From the NCBI RefSeq assembly GCF_014193425.1, contig NZ_JACHZG010000001.1, positions 1,736,001 to 1,800,000 of the forward strand: a stretch of 64,000 nucleotides of DNA, written 5' to 3'. Below, in pieces: positions 11,861 through 19,867 of this stretch. This DNA is from Microlunatus antarcticus (lineage in GTDB: Bacteria; Actinomycetota; Actinomycetes; Propionibacteriales; Propionibacteriaceae). The notes under the pieces are model-generated. The model had not been told where the DNA came from. It did no database searches and saw only the letters and a program-made list of their open reading frames with translations. Both the position numbers and the translations under genes were made by a program. Position 1 is the stretch's first letter. Every line of letters starts with the position of its first letter.

Positions 11861-12988
11861 GTGCCCGACCCTGCCGCATCCCCGGCCACCGCCCCGTACG
11901 ACGCGCTGCTGCTGGTCTCGTTCGGTGGTCCCGAGCAGCCCGCCGACGTCATGCCCTTCCTCGAGAACGTGACCCGCGGCCGCGGGATCCCGCGCGAGCG
12001 CCTCGCCGACGTGGCCCACCACTACGACGACTTCGGCGGCCGCAGCCCGATCAACGACCAGTGCCGCGAGCTGCTCGCCGCGCTGCGGGCCGAGCTCGAC
12101 GCCCGCGAGATCGACCTGCCGCTCTACTGGGGCAACCGCAACTGGGACCCGTTCCTGGGTCCCGAGGTCGAGCGCCTGGCCGCCGGCGGGCACCGCCGCG
12201 TGGTCGCCGTGCTGACCAGCGCGTACCCGTCGTACTCGTCGTGCCGGCAGTACCGGGAGAACCTCTTCGACGCGTTCGACCCGCACGCCGCCGCCGGCGT
12301 CACGGTCGACAAGATCCGGCACTACTCCGACCACCCGGGCTTCGTCGCCGCCTCGGTCGACGCGACCGACGCCGCGCTCAACGAGCTCGGCGACCTGGCC
12401 GACGACGCCCGCCTCGTCTTCATGACCCACTCCATCCCGACCGCGATGGCGACCACCTCCGGGCCAACCCCGCGCAGCGCCGACGGCGGCTACGTCGACT
12501 GGCACCTCGCCGTGGCGGCGGCGGTCACCCGCGGCGTCGAGCAGCGACGGGGCCGCTCGTACGCCTTCGACCTCGCCTTCTGCTCCCGCTCCGGCCCGCC
12601 CAGCCAGCCGTGGCTGGAGCCCGACGTCAACGACCACCTGGCCGAGCTGAAGCAGGCCGGCGTCGGCGCGGTCGTGCTCGTCCCCATCGGCTTCGTGTCC
12701 GACCACATGGAGGTCATCTACGACCTCGACACCGAGGCGGTGGAGACCGCGCGCGAGCTCGGGCTGCCGCTCGCCCGGGCCGCGACGGCCGGCACGCACC
12801 CCGCCTTCGTGGGCGCGCTGGTCGACCTGGTGCTCGAGCGCGCGGCCGCGGCCCGCGGCGAGGAGCCGGAGCGGCCGGTCGTCGAGGGCGGGGCGGTGGG
12901 CTGGTACGACTGCCAGCCGGACTGCTGCACCAACCTGCGCGACCCCACGCGCAGGGCGCTCTGCCAGCAGGTTCCGCAGCCCGCCTGA
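11861..12988 (+). CDS. hemH: Ferrochelatase (coproporphyrin III type)
   Basis: Inserts Fe2+ into the porphyrin; in HemQ-containing actinobacteria the substrate is coproporphyrin III. 375 residues with family segments LLVSFGGPE, YWGNRNWDPF, TSAYPSYSSCRQYREN, MTHSIPT (active-site His) and VLVPIGFVSDHMEVIYDLD. The cysteine in YSSCRQY and the C-terminal DCQPDCC cluster match the positions of [2Fe-2S] ligands known in actinobacterial and Caulobacter ferrochelatases. GTG 11861 is chosen because it directly precedes the family N-terminus; an upstream ORF extension runs into the MFS promoter region. hemE, hemY and hemQ are about 28 kb downstream. Confidence 0.93.
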   Translation: MPDPAASPATAPYDALLLVSFGGPEQPADVMPFLENVTRGRGIPRERLADVAHHYDDFGGRSPINDQCRELLAALRAELDAREIDLPLYWGNRNWDPFLGPEVERLAAGGHRRVVAVLTSAYPSYSSCRQYRENLFDAFDPHAAAGVTVDKIRHYSDHPGFVAASVDATDAALNELGDLADDARLVFMTHSIPTAMATTSGPTPRSADGGYVDWHLAVAAAVTRGVEQRRGRSYAFDLAFCSRSGPPSQPWLEPDVNDHLAELKQAGVGAVVLVPIGFVSDHMEVIYDLDTEAVETARELGLPLARAATAGTHPAFVGALVDLVLERAAAARGEEPERPVVEGGAVGWYDCQPDCCTNLRDPTRRALCQQVPQPA

Positions 12989-13090
12989 GCGCATCCCCCT
13001 CCTCCGGGAATTTTCTGCCCCGGTATCCGTTGGAGGGTCCGCGGCAGCAACGGCCGGGCCAGCGTCGTGAAGACAGCCCGCCGGGTGCGC

Positions 13091-13109
13091 CGCATGTGGT
13101 ACACATGCG
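13091..13109. promoter_or_regulatory. Palindrome upstream of the DUF4193 gene
   Basis: CGCATGTG and CACATGCG separated by GTA, 69 bp before the ATG at 13178. The position and perfect symmetry suggest an operator or a transcription-associated hairpin. No matching regulator was recognised. Confidence 0.5.
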
Positions 13110-13177
13110 CTGCCCATCCGCCGCAGCGCTGCAGCAGCTGGGCACGTGATGCCTGTGAAAGGTGACAAGAGGACCTG

Positions 13178-13480
13178 ATGGCGACCGACTACGACGCCCC
13201 GCGCAAGACCGAGGAAGAGCTCAACGAAGACAGCATCGAGGAGCTGAAGACCCGCCGGAACGACAAGAACTCCGGCAAGGTCGACGAGGACGAGACAGAG
13301 GCGGCCGAGGCCTTCGAGCTGCCCGGTGCCGACCTGTCCCACGAGGAGCTGACGGTGCGGGTCCTCCCGCGCCAGTCCGACGAGTTCACGTGTGCCGGGT
13401 GCTTCCTGGTCCGGCACCGCAGCCAGATCGCCGAGGAGCGCAAGAACGGCGACGCCTACTGCTTCGACTGCGCCGGATAG
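13178..13480 (+). CDS. DUF4193 domain protein (small zinc-ribbon-like)
   Basis: 100-residue acidic protein conserved across Actinobacteria (M. tuberculosis Rv2699c from memory). A charged N-terminal half (KTEEELNEDSIEEL...DEDETEAAEAFEL) is followed by a probable zinc knuckle, CAGC near residue 72 and CFDC near the end. Function unknown. A GAGGACC sequence a few bases before the ATG serves as ribosome-binding site. A strong terminator follows at 13541. It opens the conserved DUF4193-DUF3093-dut-DUF3710 gene block. Confidence 0.85.
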   Translation: MATDYDAPRKTEEELNEDSIEELKTRRNDKNSGKVDEDETEAAEAFELPGADLSHEELTVRVLPRQSDEFTCAGCFLVRHRSQIAEERKNGDAYCFDCAG

Positions 13481-13540
13481 TTCTTCCTGCTCGCGCCCGG
13501 TCGCGCCCCCTGGGCAACGCCGGGCTGCCCCGCACGTCAC

Positions 13541-13580
13541 GTCACCGTCCTCCCTCGCGGAGGGCGGTGACGCGTGTTTT
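13541..13580 (+). terminator. Rho-independent terminator after the DUF4193 gene
   Basis: GTCACCGTCCTCC pairs with GGAGGGCGGTGAC across the loop CTCGC, followed by GCGTGTTTTC. Confidence 0.7.
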
Positions 13581-13600
13581 CGGGCCGGTACGGTGAAGCG

Positions 13601-14074
13601 GTGCGTTTCCGCGAGCGGGTCCGGGTCCCGCCGAGCTGGTGGGTGCTGGCCGTGCTGTTCGCGGCGACGCTCGCCGTCGCCTTCGGCTTCTACCTCGGCC
13701 GCGGGTTCGCCCTGGCCGTCGGCCTGCCCGCGTTCGTGTTCGTCGGGCTGGGCTTCCTGGCCGCCTCGTACGTCATCGAGGTCGACGAGACCGAGCTCCG
13801 CGTCGGCCGGGCCGTGATCGGGCGCGACTGGGTCGGCGCGGTCGTCCCGCTGGACGTCGCCGCCACCCGTACCCGGACCGAGACCGGCGCCGACGCCCGC
13901 GCCCACCTCGTGCTGCGCCCCTGGGTGTCGACCACGGTGGAGATCGCCCTCGACGACCCGGCCGACCCCGTCCCGTACTGGCTCGTGGCCACCCGTCGGC
14001 CCGGTGCGCTCGCCGCGGCGCTGGGCTGGGTGCCCGATCCCGACGCGAAGCCGCAGGGCTCGCGCCGTGGCTGA
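13601..14074 (+). CDS. DUF3093 membrane protein
   Basis: 157 residues from GTG 13601. Two hydrophobic segments near the N-terminus ([19 protein letters not shown] and [23 protein letters not shown]) precede a cytoplasmic domain with [12 protein letters not shown] and [10 protein letters not shown], the DUF3093 pattern (M. tuberculosis Rv2698 from memory). A possible start at 13574 lies in the terminator of the preceding gene and is rejected. The 3' end overlaps the start of dut by 8 bp, so co-translation is likely. Function unknown. Confidence 0.85.
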   Translation: MRFRERVRVPPSWWVLAVLFAATLAVAFGFYLGRGFALAVGLPAFVFVGLGFLAASYVIEVDETELRVGRAVIGRDWVGAVVPLDVAATRTRTETGADARAHLVLRPWVSTTVEIALDDPADPVPYWLVATRRPGALAAALGWVPDPDAKPQGSRRG

Positions 14075-14522
14075 CGACATCGGGGTCGAGGTCGAGGTCG
14101 CGCTGGTGCGGCTCGACCCGGACCTGCCCGTCCCCGCGTACGCGCACCCCGACGACGCCGGGGCCGACCTGCACAGCGCCGAGGACCTCGTGCTCGGCCC
14201 GGGGGAGCGGCGTCTGGTCCGGACGGGCGTCGCGCTCGCGCTGCCCGAAGGCCACGCGGGCTTCGTCCACCCCCGCTCGGGCCTCGCCCACCGGCACGGC
14301 CTGACGGTCGTCAACGCGCCCGGCACGGTCGACGCCGGCTACCGCGGCGAGGTCTGCGTCAACCTGCTCAACACCGACGCCCGGGTGCCGGTCTCCATCG
14401 CGCGCGGCGACCGCATCGCCCAGCTCGTGGTCCAGCGGGTCTCGCACGCGCGGTTCGTGGTGACGGACGTGCTGCCCGGATCCGCCCGGGGCACCGGCGG
14501 CCACGGCTCCACCGGGGGCTGA
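14067..14522 (+). CDS. dut: Deoxyuridine 5'-triphosphate nucleotidohydrolase
   Basis: Trimeric dUTPase: dUTP to dUMP + PPi, keeping uracil out of DNA. All five motifs are visible: [36 protein letters not shown] (with catalytic Asp and Tyr), [11 protein letters not shown], and the C-terminal glycine-rich [10 protein letters not shown] arm that closes over the active site. 151 residues, normal length. GTG 14067 overlaps the upstream DUF3093 gene. Confidence 0.96.
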   Translation: MADDIGVEVEVALVRLDPDLPVPAYAHPDDAGADLHSAEDLVLGPGERRLVRTGVALALPEGHAGFVHPRSGLAHRHGLTVVNAPGTVDAGYRGEVCVNLLNTDARVPVSIARGDRIAQLVVQRVSHARFVVTDVLPGSARGTGGHGSTGG

Positions 14523-14639
14523 GCCGACCGGGCTCGCGCGGGCGGCGGGACGCGGGCGGATCCAGGCTAAGGTCGTCGGCGACAACGAGGCGGTCCGCCG
14601 GACCACCCAGCCGTACGCCGTGGGACGAGGAGTGGTCGC

Positions 14640-15461
14640 GTGATCTTCGGGCGCAAGAAGAAGGCCCGGTCGGGCGAGGACGAGACCGAGGTGGAGTCCG
14701 TCGAGGCGGAGACCACCGAGGACGAGGTCGAGCGCGAGGACGCGGTCGACGGCGACGCCCCCGAGCCCAGCGACGACGACGCGACGGAGACGTCGGTCGC
14801 GGACGGCCTCGACACGGAGGCGCTGGACGCGACCGAGTGGCGGACCGACGGCCCCTTCGAGGTCGCCGAGCTGGCCGGCACGGACGACGACCTCAGCGAC
14901 GACCAGCCGCGCATCGACCTCGGCAGCATCATCGTGACCCCGGTGCCCGGCTCGGAGCTGCGGCTGCAGGTCAACGAGACCCAGGACATCGTCTCGGCGA
15001 TGCTCGTGCTGCCGGTGACGGCGCCCGCGACGAACGGCGCGCAGCCCGAGGTCGTCGGCAGCTCCGCGCTGGAGCTGAGCGCGTACGCCGCTCCCCGCAG
15101 CGGAGGCCTGTGGGCCGAGCTGCGCGACGAGATCTCCGAGGCCGCGGCCGAGGTGGGCGGGTCGGCCGAGCTGGCCGCCGGACCGTTCGGCGTCGAGCTG
15201 CGCCGGCTGCTCCCCGTGACCACGCCCGACGGCGAGCAGGGCTACCAGCCCTCGCGCATGTGGGTGGCCGAGGGGCCGCGCTGGCTCCTGCGCGGCATCG
15301 TCTACGGCCAGGCCGCCATCGAGAGCGACGAGGACGACCCGGCCGTGGCTGCCGTGCTGGCCGCGTTCCGCGAGGTCGTCGTCCGCCGGGGCGACGAGGC
15401 CATGGCGCCCGGCGACCTGCTGCCGATGTCCATGCCCGCGGACCTGCAGCCCGCCGAGTGA
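14640..15461 (+). CDS. DUF3710 family protein
   Basis: 273 residues. It opens with a basic MIFGRKKKAR, then a strongly acidic low-complexity stretch (about 12-85, rich in Asp/Glu/Thr), then a globular domain with RIDLGSIIVTPVPG, LELSAYAAPRSGGLW, MWVAEGPRWLLRGIVYG and FREVVVRRGDEAM, all typical of DUF3710 (M. tuberculosis Rv2696c from memory). Function unknown. GTG start. Same strand as dut and the OB-fold gene downstream. Confidence 0.88.
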   Translation: MIFGRKKKARSGEDETEVESVEAETTEDEVEREDAVDGDAPEPSDDDATETSVADGLDTEALDATEWRTDGPFEVAELAGTDDDLSDDQPRIDLGSIIVTPVPGSELRLQVNETQDIVSAMLVLPVTAPATNGAQPEVVGSSALELSAYAAPRSGGLWAELRDEISEAAAEVGGSAELAAGPFGVELRRLLPVTTPDGEQGYQPSRMWVAEGPRWLLRGIVYGQAAIESDEDDPAVAAVLAAFREVVVRRGDEAMAPGDLLPMSMPADLQPAE

Positions 15462-15548
15462 TGCCCGCCCGACTTCGGCTGCCGGCACCACGGGTTGGCG
15501 GACGGTGGGATGCTGGAGCGATCGACGACCCCGTGCGGAGGATGCTTC

Positions 15549-15929
15549 ATGGGTAAGGAGAACGTGCTGCAGCGGGCGCTGCGACGTCTGGCGACGTCCA
15601 ACGCCGAGCTCGAGTCCGAGGACCTGCAGCGCAACGTCCGTCAGGAGGGCGCCGTCCCCATCGGCACCTGCCAGGACCGCGAGCAGGTGTGCCTCACCGG
15701 GACGGTCTCCGCGATCACGCTGAGCCCCCGCGCCGGTCACCCGGCGCTCGAGGTCGAGCTGCGCGACGGCTCGGGCGGCGTGACCCTGGTCTGGCTCGGC
15801 CGGCGGCAGATCCCGGGCATCGACGCGGGCCGCACGCTCAAGATCCAGGGTCGGATCAGCTGCCACGAGGGTCGCCGGCTGGTCTACAACCCGCGGTACG
15901 AGCTGCTCCCGACGCCGACCGCTTCGTGA
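15549..15929 (+). CDS. OB-fold nucleic acid binding domain protein
   Basis: 126-residue protein with an OB-fold: GTVSAITLSPRAGHPALEVELRDGSGGVTLVWLG and RTLKIQGRISCHEG are the strands seen in tRNA-anticodon-type OB domains. Probably binds nucleic acid; no partner known. A GAGGA ribosome-binding site precedes the ATG at 15549, which is preferred over an in-frame ATG at 15495. Its TGA overlaps the next gene's GTG (GTGA). M. tuberculosis Rv2694c is the likely syntenic counterpart (from memory). Confidence 0.85.
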   Translation: MGKENVLQRALRRLATSNAELESEDLQRNVRQEGAVPIGTCQDREQVCLTGTVSAITLSPRAGHPALEVELRDGSGGVTLVWLGRRQIPGIDAGRTLKIQGRISCHEGRRLVYNPRYELLPTPTAS

Positions 15930-16678
15930 CCGAGGCCCCTCGGGCCGCGGCGGCCGACGCCGCCGACGTGACGCCCGCCGCGGCGGAGCGACCGCAGTTC
16001 CGCTACGTCGAGGAGCTGGTCCGGCACGAGCTCAGCCGGACCCTCGGGGGCGTGCGGGGGATGGTCGAGGCGGCGCTGCCGTTCGTCGGCTTCACCGTCG
16101 CCTGGGTCAGCTCGCGGAACCTCTACCTGTCGCTCGGCGTCGCCCTCGGCACCGCGCTGGTGCTGGCCGTCGTCCGGCTCGTGCAGCGGTCCTCGCTGAA
16201 GTTCGTCGCCCAGGCCGTCGTGCCGACCGCGATCGCCGCGATCATCGCCACCCGGACCGGTCGGGCCGAGGACGTGTTCCTGCCCGGCATCCTCTACAAC
16301 GGCGCGCTGGCCGTCGTCTCGCTGCTCACCGTCGCGATCCGCCGGCCGCTCATCGGCTTCGTCGTGGGGGCCGCGCTCGAGGACCCGACCGGGTGGATCA
16401 AGGACCGCGCGCTCGTGCGGATGAGCTCGCGCCTCACGCTGGTGCTCGCCGTGCCGTACGTGCTCCGCTTCGTCGTCCAGCTCCCGCTCTTCCTCTCCGG
16501 GAAGGTCGTCTGGCTGGCCGTGGCCAAGGTCGCGCTGGGCTGGCCGCTCCTGCTCGCGGCCCTGTTCGTCATCGGTCTGCTGCTCTCCCGGGGCCGCACG
16601 CCCATCGAGGGCGCGGGCTCGCCGGCCGTCCCGTCGGTCGAGGAGGGCCCCGGGCTGTCCCGGGGATCGACCGCCTAG
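15926..16678 (+). CDS. DUF3159 integral membrane protein
   Basis: 250 residues with an alanine-rich N-terminus, the conserved ELVRHELSRTLGGVRGMVEAALP segment broken by a first membrane entry, and five to six hydrophobic helices. DUF3159 proteins are actinobacterial and of unknown function. Start GTG at 15926 overlaps the stop of the OB-fold gene. In the mycobacterial gene order as I recall it, the trkA pair comes next, whereas here two secreted propeller genes and a repeat array lie between. Confidence 0.87.
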   Translation: MTEAPRAAAADAADVTPAAAERPQFRYVEELVRHELSRTLGGVRGMVEAALPFVGFTVAWVSSRNLYLSLGVALGTALVLAVVRLVQRSSLKFVAQAVVPTAIAAIIATRTGRAEDVFLPGILYNGALAVVSLLTVAIRRPLIGFVVGAALEDPTGWIKDRALVRMSSRLTLVLAVPYVLRFVVQLPLFLSGKVVWLAVAKVALGWPLLLAALFVIGLLLSRGRTPIEGAGSPAVPSVEEGPGLSRGSTA

Positions 16679-16837
16679 GCGCTCGTCCGGAAGAGTTCCG
16701 CTTCTGCGTGACAGATGTGACAGAAGTGGCGAAGGTCACGGTCTGGTCCGCGCGATCTTCTCAGATCTGGCTCAGCCGTGAGGCAGCATGAATGCGCGCC
16801 GCTGGCCACCAGGCCCGGCCGTGAACGGAGCTTTGCC

Positions 16838-19711
16838 TTGATTCCTTTCCCCCGCCCCCTCCGCACCGTCGCCGCGCTGGCGATCGCCGGACTGGTCTCT
16901 GCCAGCCTGGTCCCGGCGAGCACGGCCGGTGCCGACGTCACGACCGTGTCGGTCAACAACTTCAGGACGGGCTGGGACCAGAACGAGTCCGGCCTGGCCC
17001 CGTCCGACGCCTCGGCTCCCGACTTCGGCCAGCTCTTCGCGACCAAGCTCGACGGGCAGATCTACGCCCAGCCGATCCTGGCCAAGGGCGTCCTGCTCGC
17101 GGTCACGGAGCAGGACAAGGCGTACGGCCTCGACCCGGTCACAGGGGCCATCAAATGGACCCGTGACGTCGGGCCCGAGTGGGCAGCCTCGAACATCGGC
17201 TGCGGCGACCTGGTCCCGGACATCGGCATCACCGCCACCCCGGTGGTCGACCAGGACACGGGCACGGCGTACTTCACCGCGAAGGTCGACGACGGCAAGA
17301 ACGGCGACAACCCGCACTGGTACATGCACGCGATCGACGTCACCAGCGGCAAGGAGCGGGCGGGCTTCCCGACCACGATCAAGGGCTCCGCGGACAACGA
17401 CGACGACATCGACTTCAACCCCAAGACCGCCATGCAGCGGCCCGGGCTGCTGCTCCTGGACGGGGTGGTGTACGCGGGCTTCGCGAGCCACTGCGACCAC
17501 GGGCCGTACGTCGGCTACGTCATCGGCGTGAACGCCACGACCGGCAAGCAGACGGCGATGTTCGCGACCGAGACCGGGAGCTCGAAGGCGGGCGCCGGCA
17601 TCTGGCAGTCGGGCGGCGGCCTCGTCTCCGACGGCAAGGGCCAGATCATCTTCGCCACCGGCAACGGCGTCTCGCCGTCGCCGCGTGCCGGGAACAAGCC
17701 GCCGGGTCAGCTGGCGGAGTCGGTCGTGCGCGTGGAGGTGCAGGCGAACGGCACGCTCAAGGCCACCGACTTCTTCTCGCCGGTGAACAACAGCAACCTC
17801 GACACCGACGACACCGACCTGGGCTCGGGCGGGCCGATGGCCATCCCGGACGGCTACGGCACCAAGGACCACCCCCACCTGCTCGTCGAGGTCGGCAAGG
17901 ACGGGCGCGTGTTCCTGCTCGACCGCGACGACCTGGGCGGCAGCGGCCAGAAGGCCGGCAAGAAGGACGACGTGCTGCAGACCGGCGGCCCGTACAAGGG
18001 CGTCTGGGGCTACCCGGCGTTCTGGGGGGGCGACGGCGGCTACGTCTACATGACGACCAACCGCGGCCCGCTCTCGGCCTTCAAGATCGGCGTCTCGGGC
18101 TCGGGCAAGCCGGCCCTCAGCCGGACCGGGACGACCTCCTCGAACTTCGGCTACACCTCCGGGTCGCCGATGGTCACCTCGAACGGCAAGAACTCGGGCT
18201 CGGCGCTGGTCTGGGTCGTCTACAGCAAGGGCCCGGCCGGCGACGGCGGTCAGCTGCGGGCCTACGACGCCGTGCCGAACAAGGGCAAGATGACGTTGCG
18301 CTACTCGGCGCCGATCGGGACGGCCACCAAGTTCTCCGTGCCCGCCACCAACAACGGCCGCGTGTACGTCGCGAACCGGTCCGGGTCGGTCTACGGGTTC
18401 GGGCGGCCGACCACCATCGCCCTGGCCAGCACGCCGACCGACTTCGGCATGGTCGCGGTCAAGAAGACCGTGACCAAGCAGGTCACCGTCACGGCCAAGC
18501 GCACGGTCAAGCTCACCAAGATCAGGACCGACGCCCCGTTCACCGCGGCCAAGGTCAAGCTGCCCGTGACCCTGAAGGCCGGCGCCACGCTCACCGTGCC
18601 CGTGACGTACAAGCCCACGAGCCCCGTGTCGGAGTCGGGCGCCATCTCGTTCGTGACCACGACGGGAACGTTCGCCTTCGACCTGCACGGTGCCGGAACC
18701 GAGGACGGGCTGCTGTCCGACCCCTCGACGCTGGACTTCGGCGAGGTGCCGGTCGGCGGCAAGGTGACGCTCGACGCCAGCATCACCAACAGCGGGTCCA
18801 CCACCACGACGATCAACGCCGCGACCGGGCCGAAGGGCCCGTTCAGCACGGACTCGCTGCCCGACGCGGGCACCAAGCTGGGCGCGGGCAACTCCGTGTC
18901 GGTGCCGATCTCCTTCGAGCCGACGGCGGCGGGCAAGTTCAGCACCACGCTGGTGGTCAAGTCCTCGACCGGCGACGTCACCGTCCCGATCACGGGCACC
19001 TCGATCAAGGGCAACGCGCAGCTGACCATCACGCCCGGCACGCTGCAGTTCGGCTCGGTGCAGGTGGGGAAGTCGGTGACGAAGAACTTCGACATCACCA
19101 ACACCGGCAACCTGCTGCTGACGCTCACCAAGGCGGCACCGCCGACGGCGCCGTTCCTGGTGCCGGACCCGGTGTCCGAGGGGCAGCAGATCGAGCCGGG
19201 TGACGTCATCCACCAGTCGGTCACGTTCACCCCGACCAAGACCGGTGCGTTCGACGGCACCTACTCGATCACGGGGAACGACGGCCAGGGGGCGCACCTG
19301 ATCTCGGTCCACGGCACCGCGGTCACGAAGCCCGTCACCCACGCCATCACCGGCCTGGGCAAGTGCGTCGACGTCCGCAAGGGCAAGACGAAGAACGGGA
19401 CGGCGGTCCAGCTGTACACCTGCAACCAGACCGACTCGCAGACCTGGGTGCAGGACGGCAGCACGCTGAAGTCCCTCGGCAAGTGCCTGGACGTCAAGGG
19501 CGGTTCGACCAAGAACAAGGCCAAGGTCCAGCTGTGGGGCTGCAACGGCAGCGCCGCGCAGGACTGGAAGGTCGGCGACGACAGCTCGTTGGTCAACACC
19601 AAGTCGGGCCGCTGCCTCGACGTGCCGGACGGCAAGGCGAAGAACAAGGTCCAGCTCTGGATCTACAACTGCAACGGCTCCGACGCCCAGCGCTGGTCGC
19701 TGGACGGCTGA
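16838..19711 (+). CDS. Secreted PQQ-like beta-propeller / SPD-2-like / ricin-lectin protein, copy 1
   Basis: Exported modular protein of about 957 residues. Signal peptide at 1-33 ending STAGA, then a PQQ-like beta-propeller (about 35-525: YAQPILAKG, AYGLDPVTGAIKW, IITFATGNGVSP-like segment, GYPAFWGGDGGYVYM), three Ig-like SPD-2/choice-of-anchor-D repeats starting near 531, 631 and 735 (each with LDFG/LQFG..VG), and a C-terminal ricin-type trefoil lectin (about 838-957) with QTW, QDW and QRW motifs. Probably a wall- or glycan-bound extracellular protein; no enzyme activity can be assigned. TTG 16838 is chosen because ACGGAG lies 7 nt upstream and a signal peptide follows directly. Tandem paralogue of the next gene. 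Confidence 0.82.
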   Translation: MIPFPRPLRTVAALAIAGLVSASLVPASTAGADVTTVSVNNFRTGWDQNESGLAPSDASAPDFGQLFATKLDGQIYAQPILAKGVLLAVTEQDKAYGLDPVTGAIKWTRDVGPEWAASNIGCGDLVPDIGITATPVVDQDTGTAYFTAKVDDGKNGDNPHWYMHAIDVTSGKERAGFPTTIKGSADNDDDIDFNPKTAMQRPGLLLLDGVVYAGFASHCDHGPYVGYVIGVNATTGKQTAMFATETGSSKAGAGIWQSGGGLVSDGKGQIIFATGNGVSPSPRAGNKPPGQLAESVVRVEVQANGTLKATDFFSPVNNSNLDTDDTDLGSGGPMAIPDGYGTKDHPHLLVEVGKDGRVFLLDRDDLGGSGQKAGKKDDVLQTGGPYKGVWGYPAFWGGDGGYVYMTTNRGPLSAFKIGVSGSGKPALSRTGTTSSNFGYTSGSPMVTSNGKNSGSALVWVVYSKGPAGDGGQLRAYDAVPNKGKMTLRYSAPIGTATKFSVPATNNGRVYVANRSGSVYGFGRPTTIALASTPTDFGMVAVKKTVTKQVTVTAKRTVKLTKIRTDAPFTAAKVKLPVTLKAGATLTVPVTYKPTSPVSESGAISFVTTTGTFAFDLHGAGTEDGLLSDPSTLDFGEVPVGGKVTLDASITNSGSTTTTINAATGPKGPFSTDSLPDAGTKLGAGNSVSVPISFEPTAAGKFSTTLVVKSSTGDVTVPITGTSIKGNAQLTITPGTLQFGSVQVGKSVTKNFDITNTGNLLLTLTKAAPPTAPFLVPDPVSEGQQIEPGDVIHQSVTFTPTKTGAFDGTYSITGNDGQGAHLISVHGTAVTKPVTHAITGLGKCVDVRKGKTKNGTAVQLYTCNQTDSQTWVQDGSTLKSLGKCLDVKGGSTKNKAKVQLWGCNGSAAQDWKVGDDSSLVNTKSGRCLDVPDGKAKNKVQLWIYNCNGSDAQRWSLDG

Positions 19712-19735
19712 GTCGCCTGCACCGCTCGACCTGAC

Positions 19736-19775
19736 GGCGGCGCACCGGGGTCTCCCCGGTGCGCCGCCGCTTTTC
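19736..19775 (+). terminator. Rho-independent terminator between the two propeller genes
   Basis: Perfect 15-bp stem (GGCGGCGCACCGGGG with its complement at 19754-19768), loop TCT, followed by GCTTTTCTT. It separates the transcription units of the two paralogues. Confidence 0.92.
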
Positions 19776-19867
19776 TTGAACTGGCAACGAGGTAGGAGTT
19801 TCTCAGGCACCATGGTCCCGCAGCGTCCGGTAGGGGGTACCGGAGCTCGGGGGATCGGGGAACACTC

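Noticed and set aside
13574-13600. GTG 13574 as start of the DUF3093 gene
   Set aside because: It lies in the tail of the terminator of the preceding gene.
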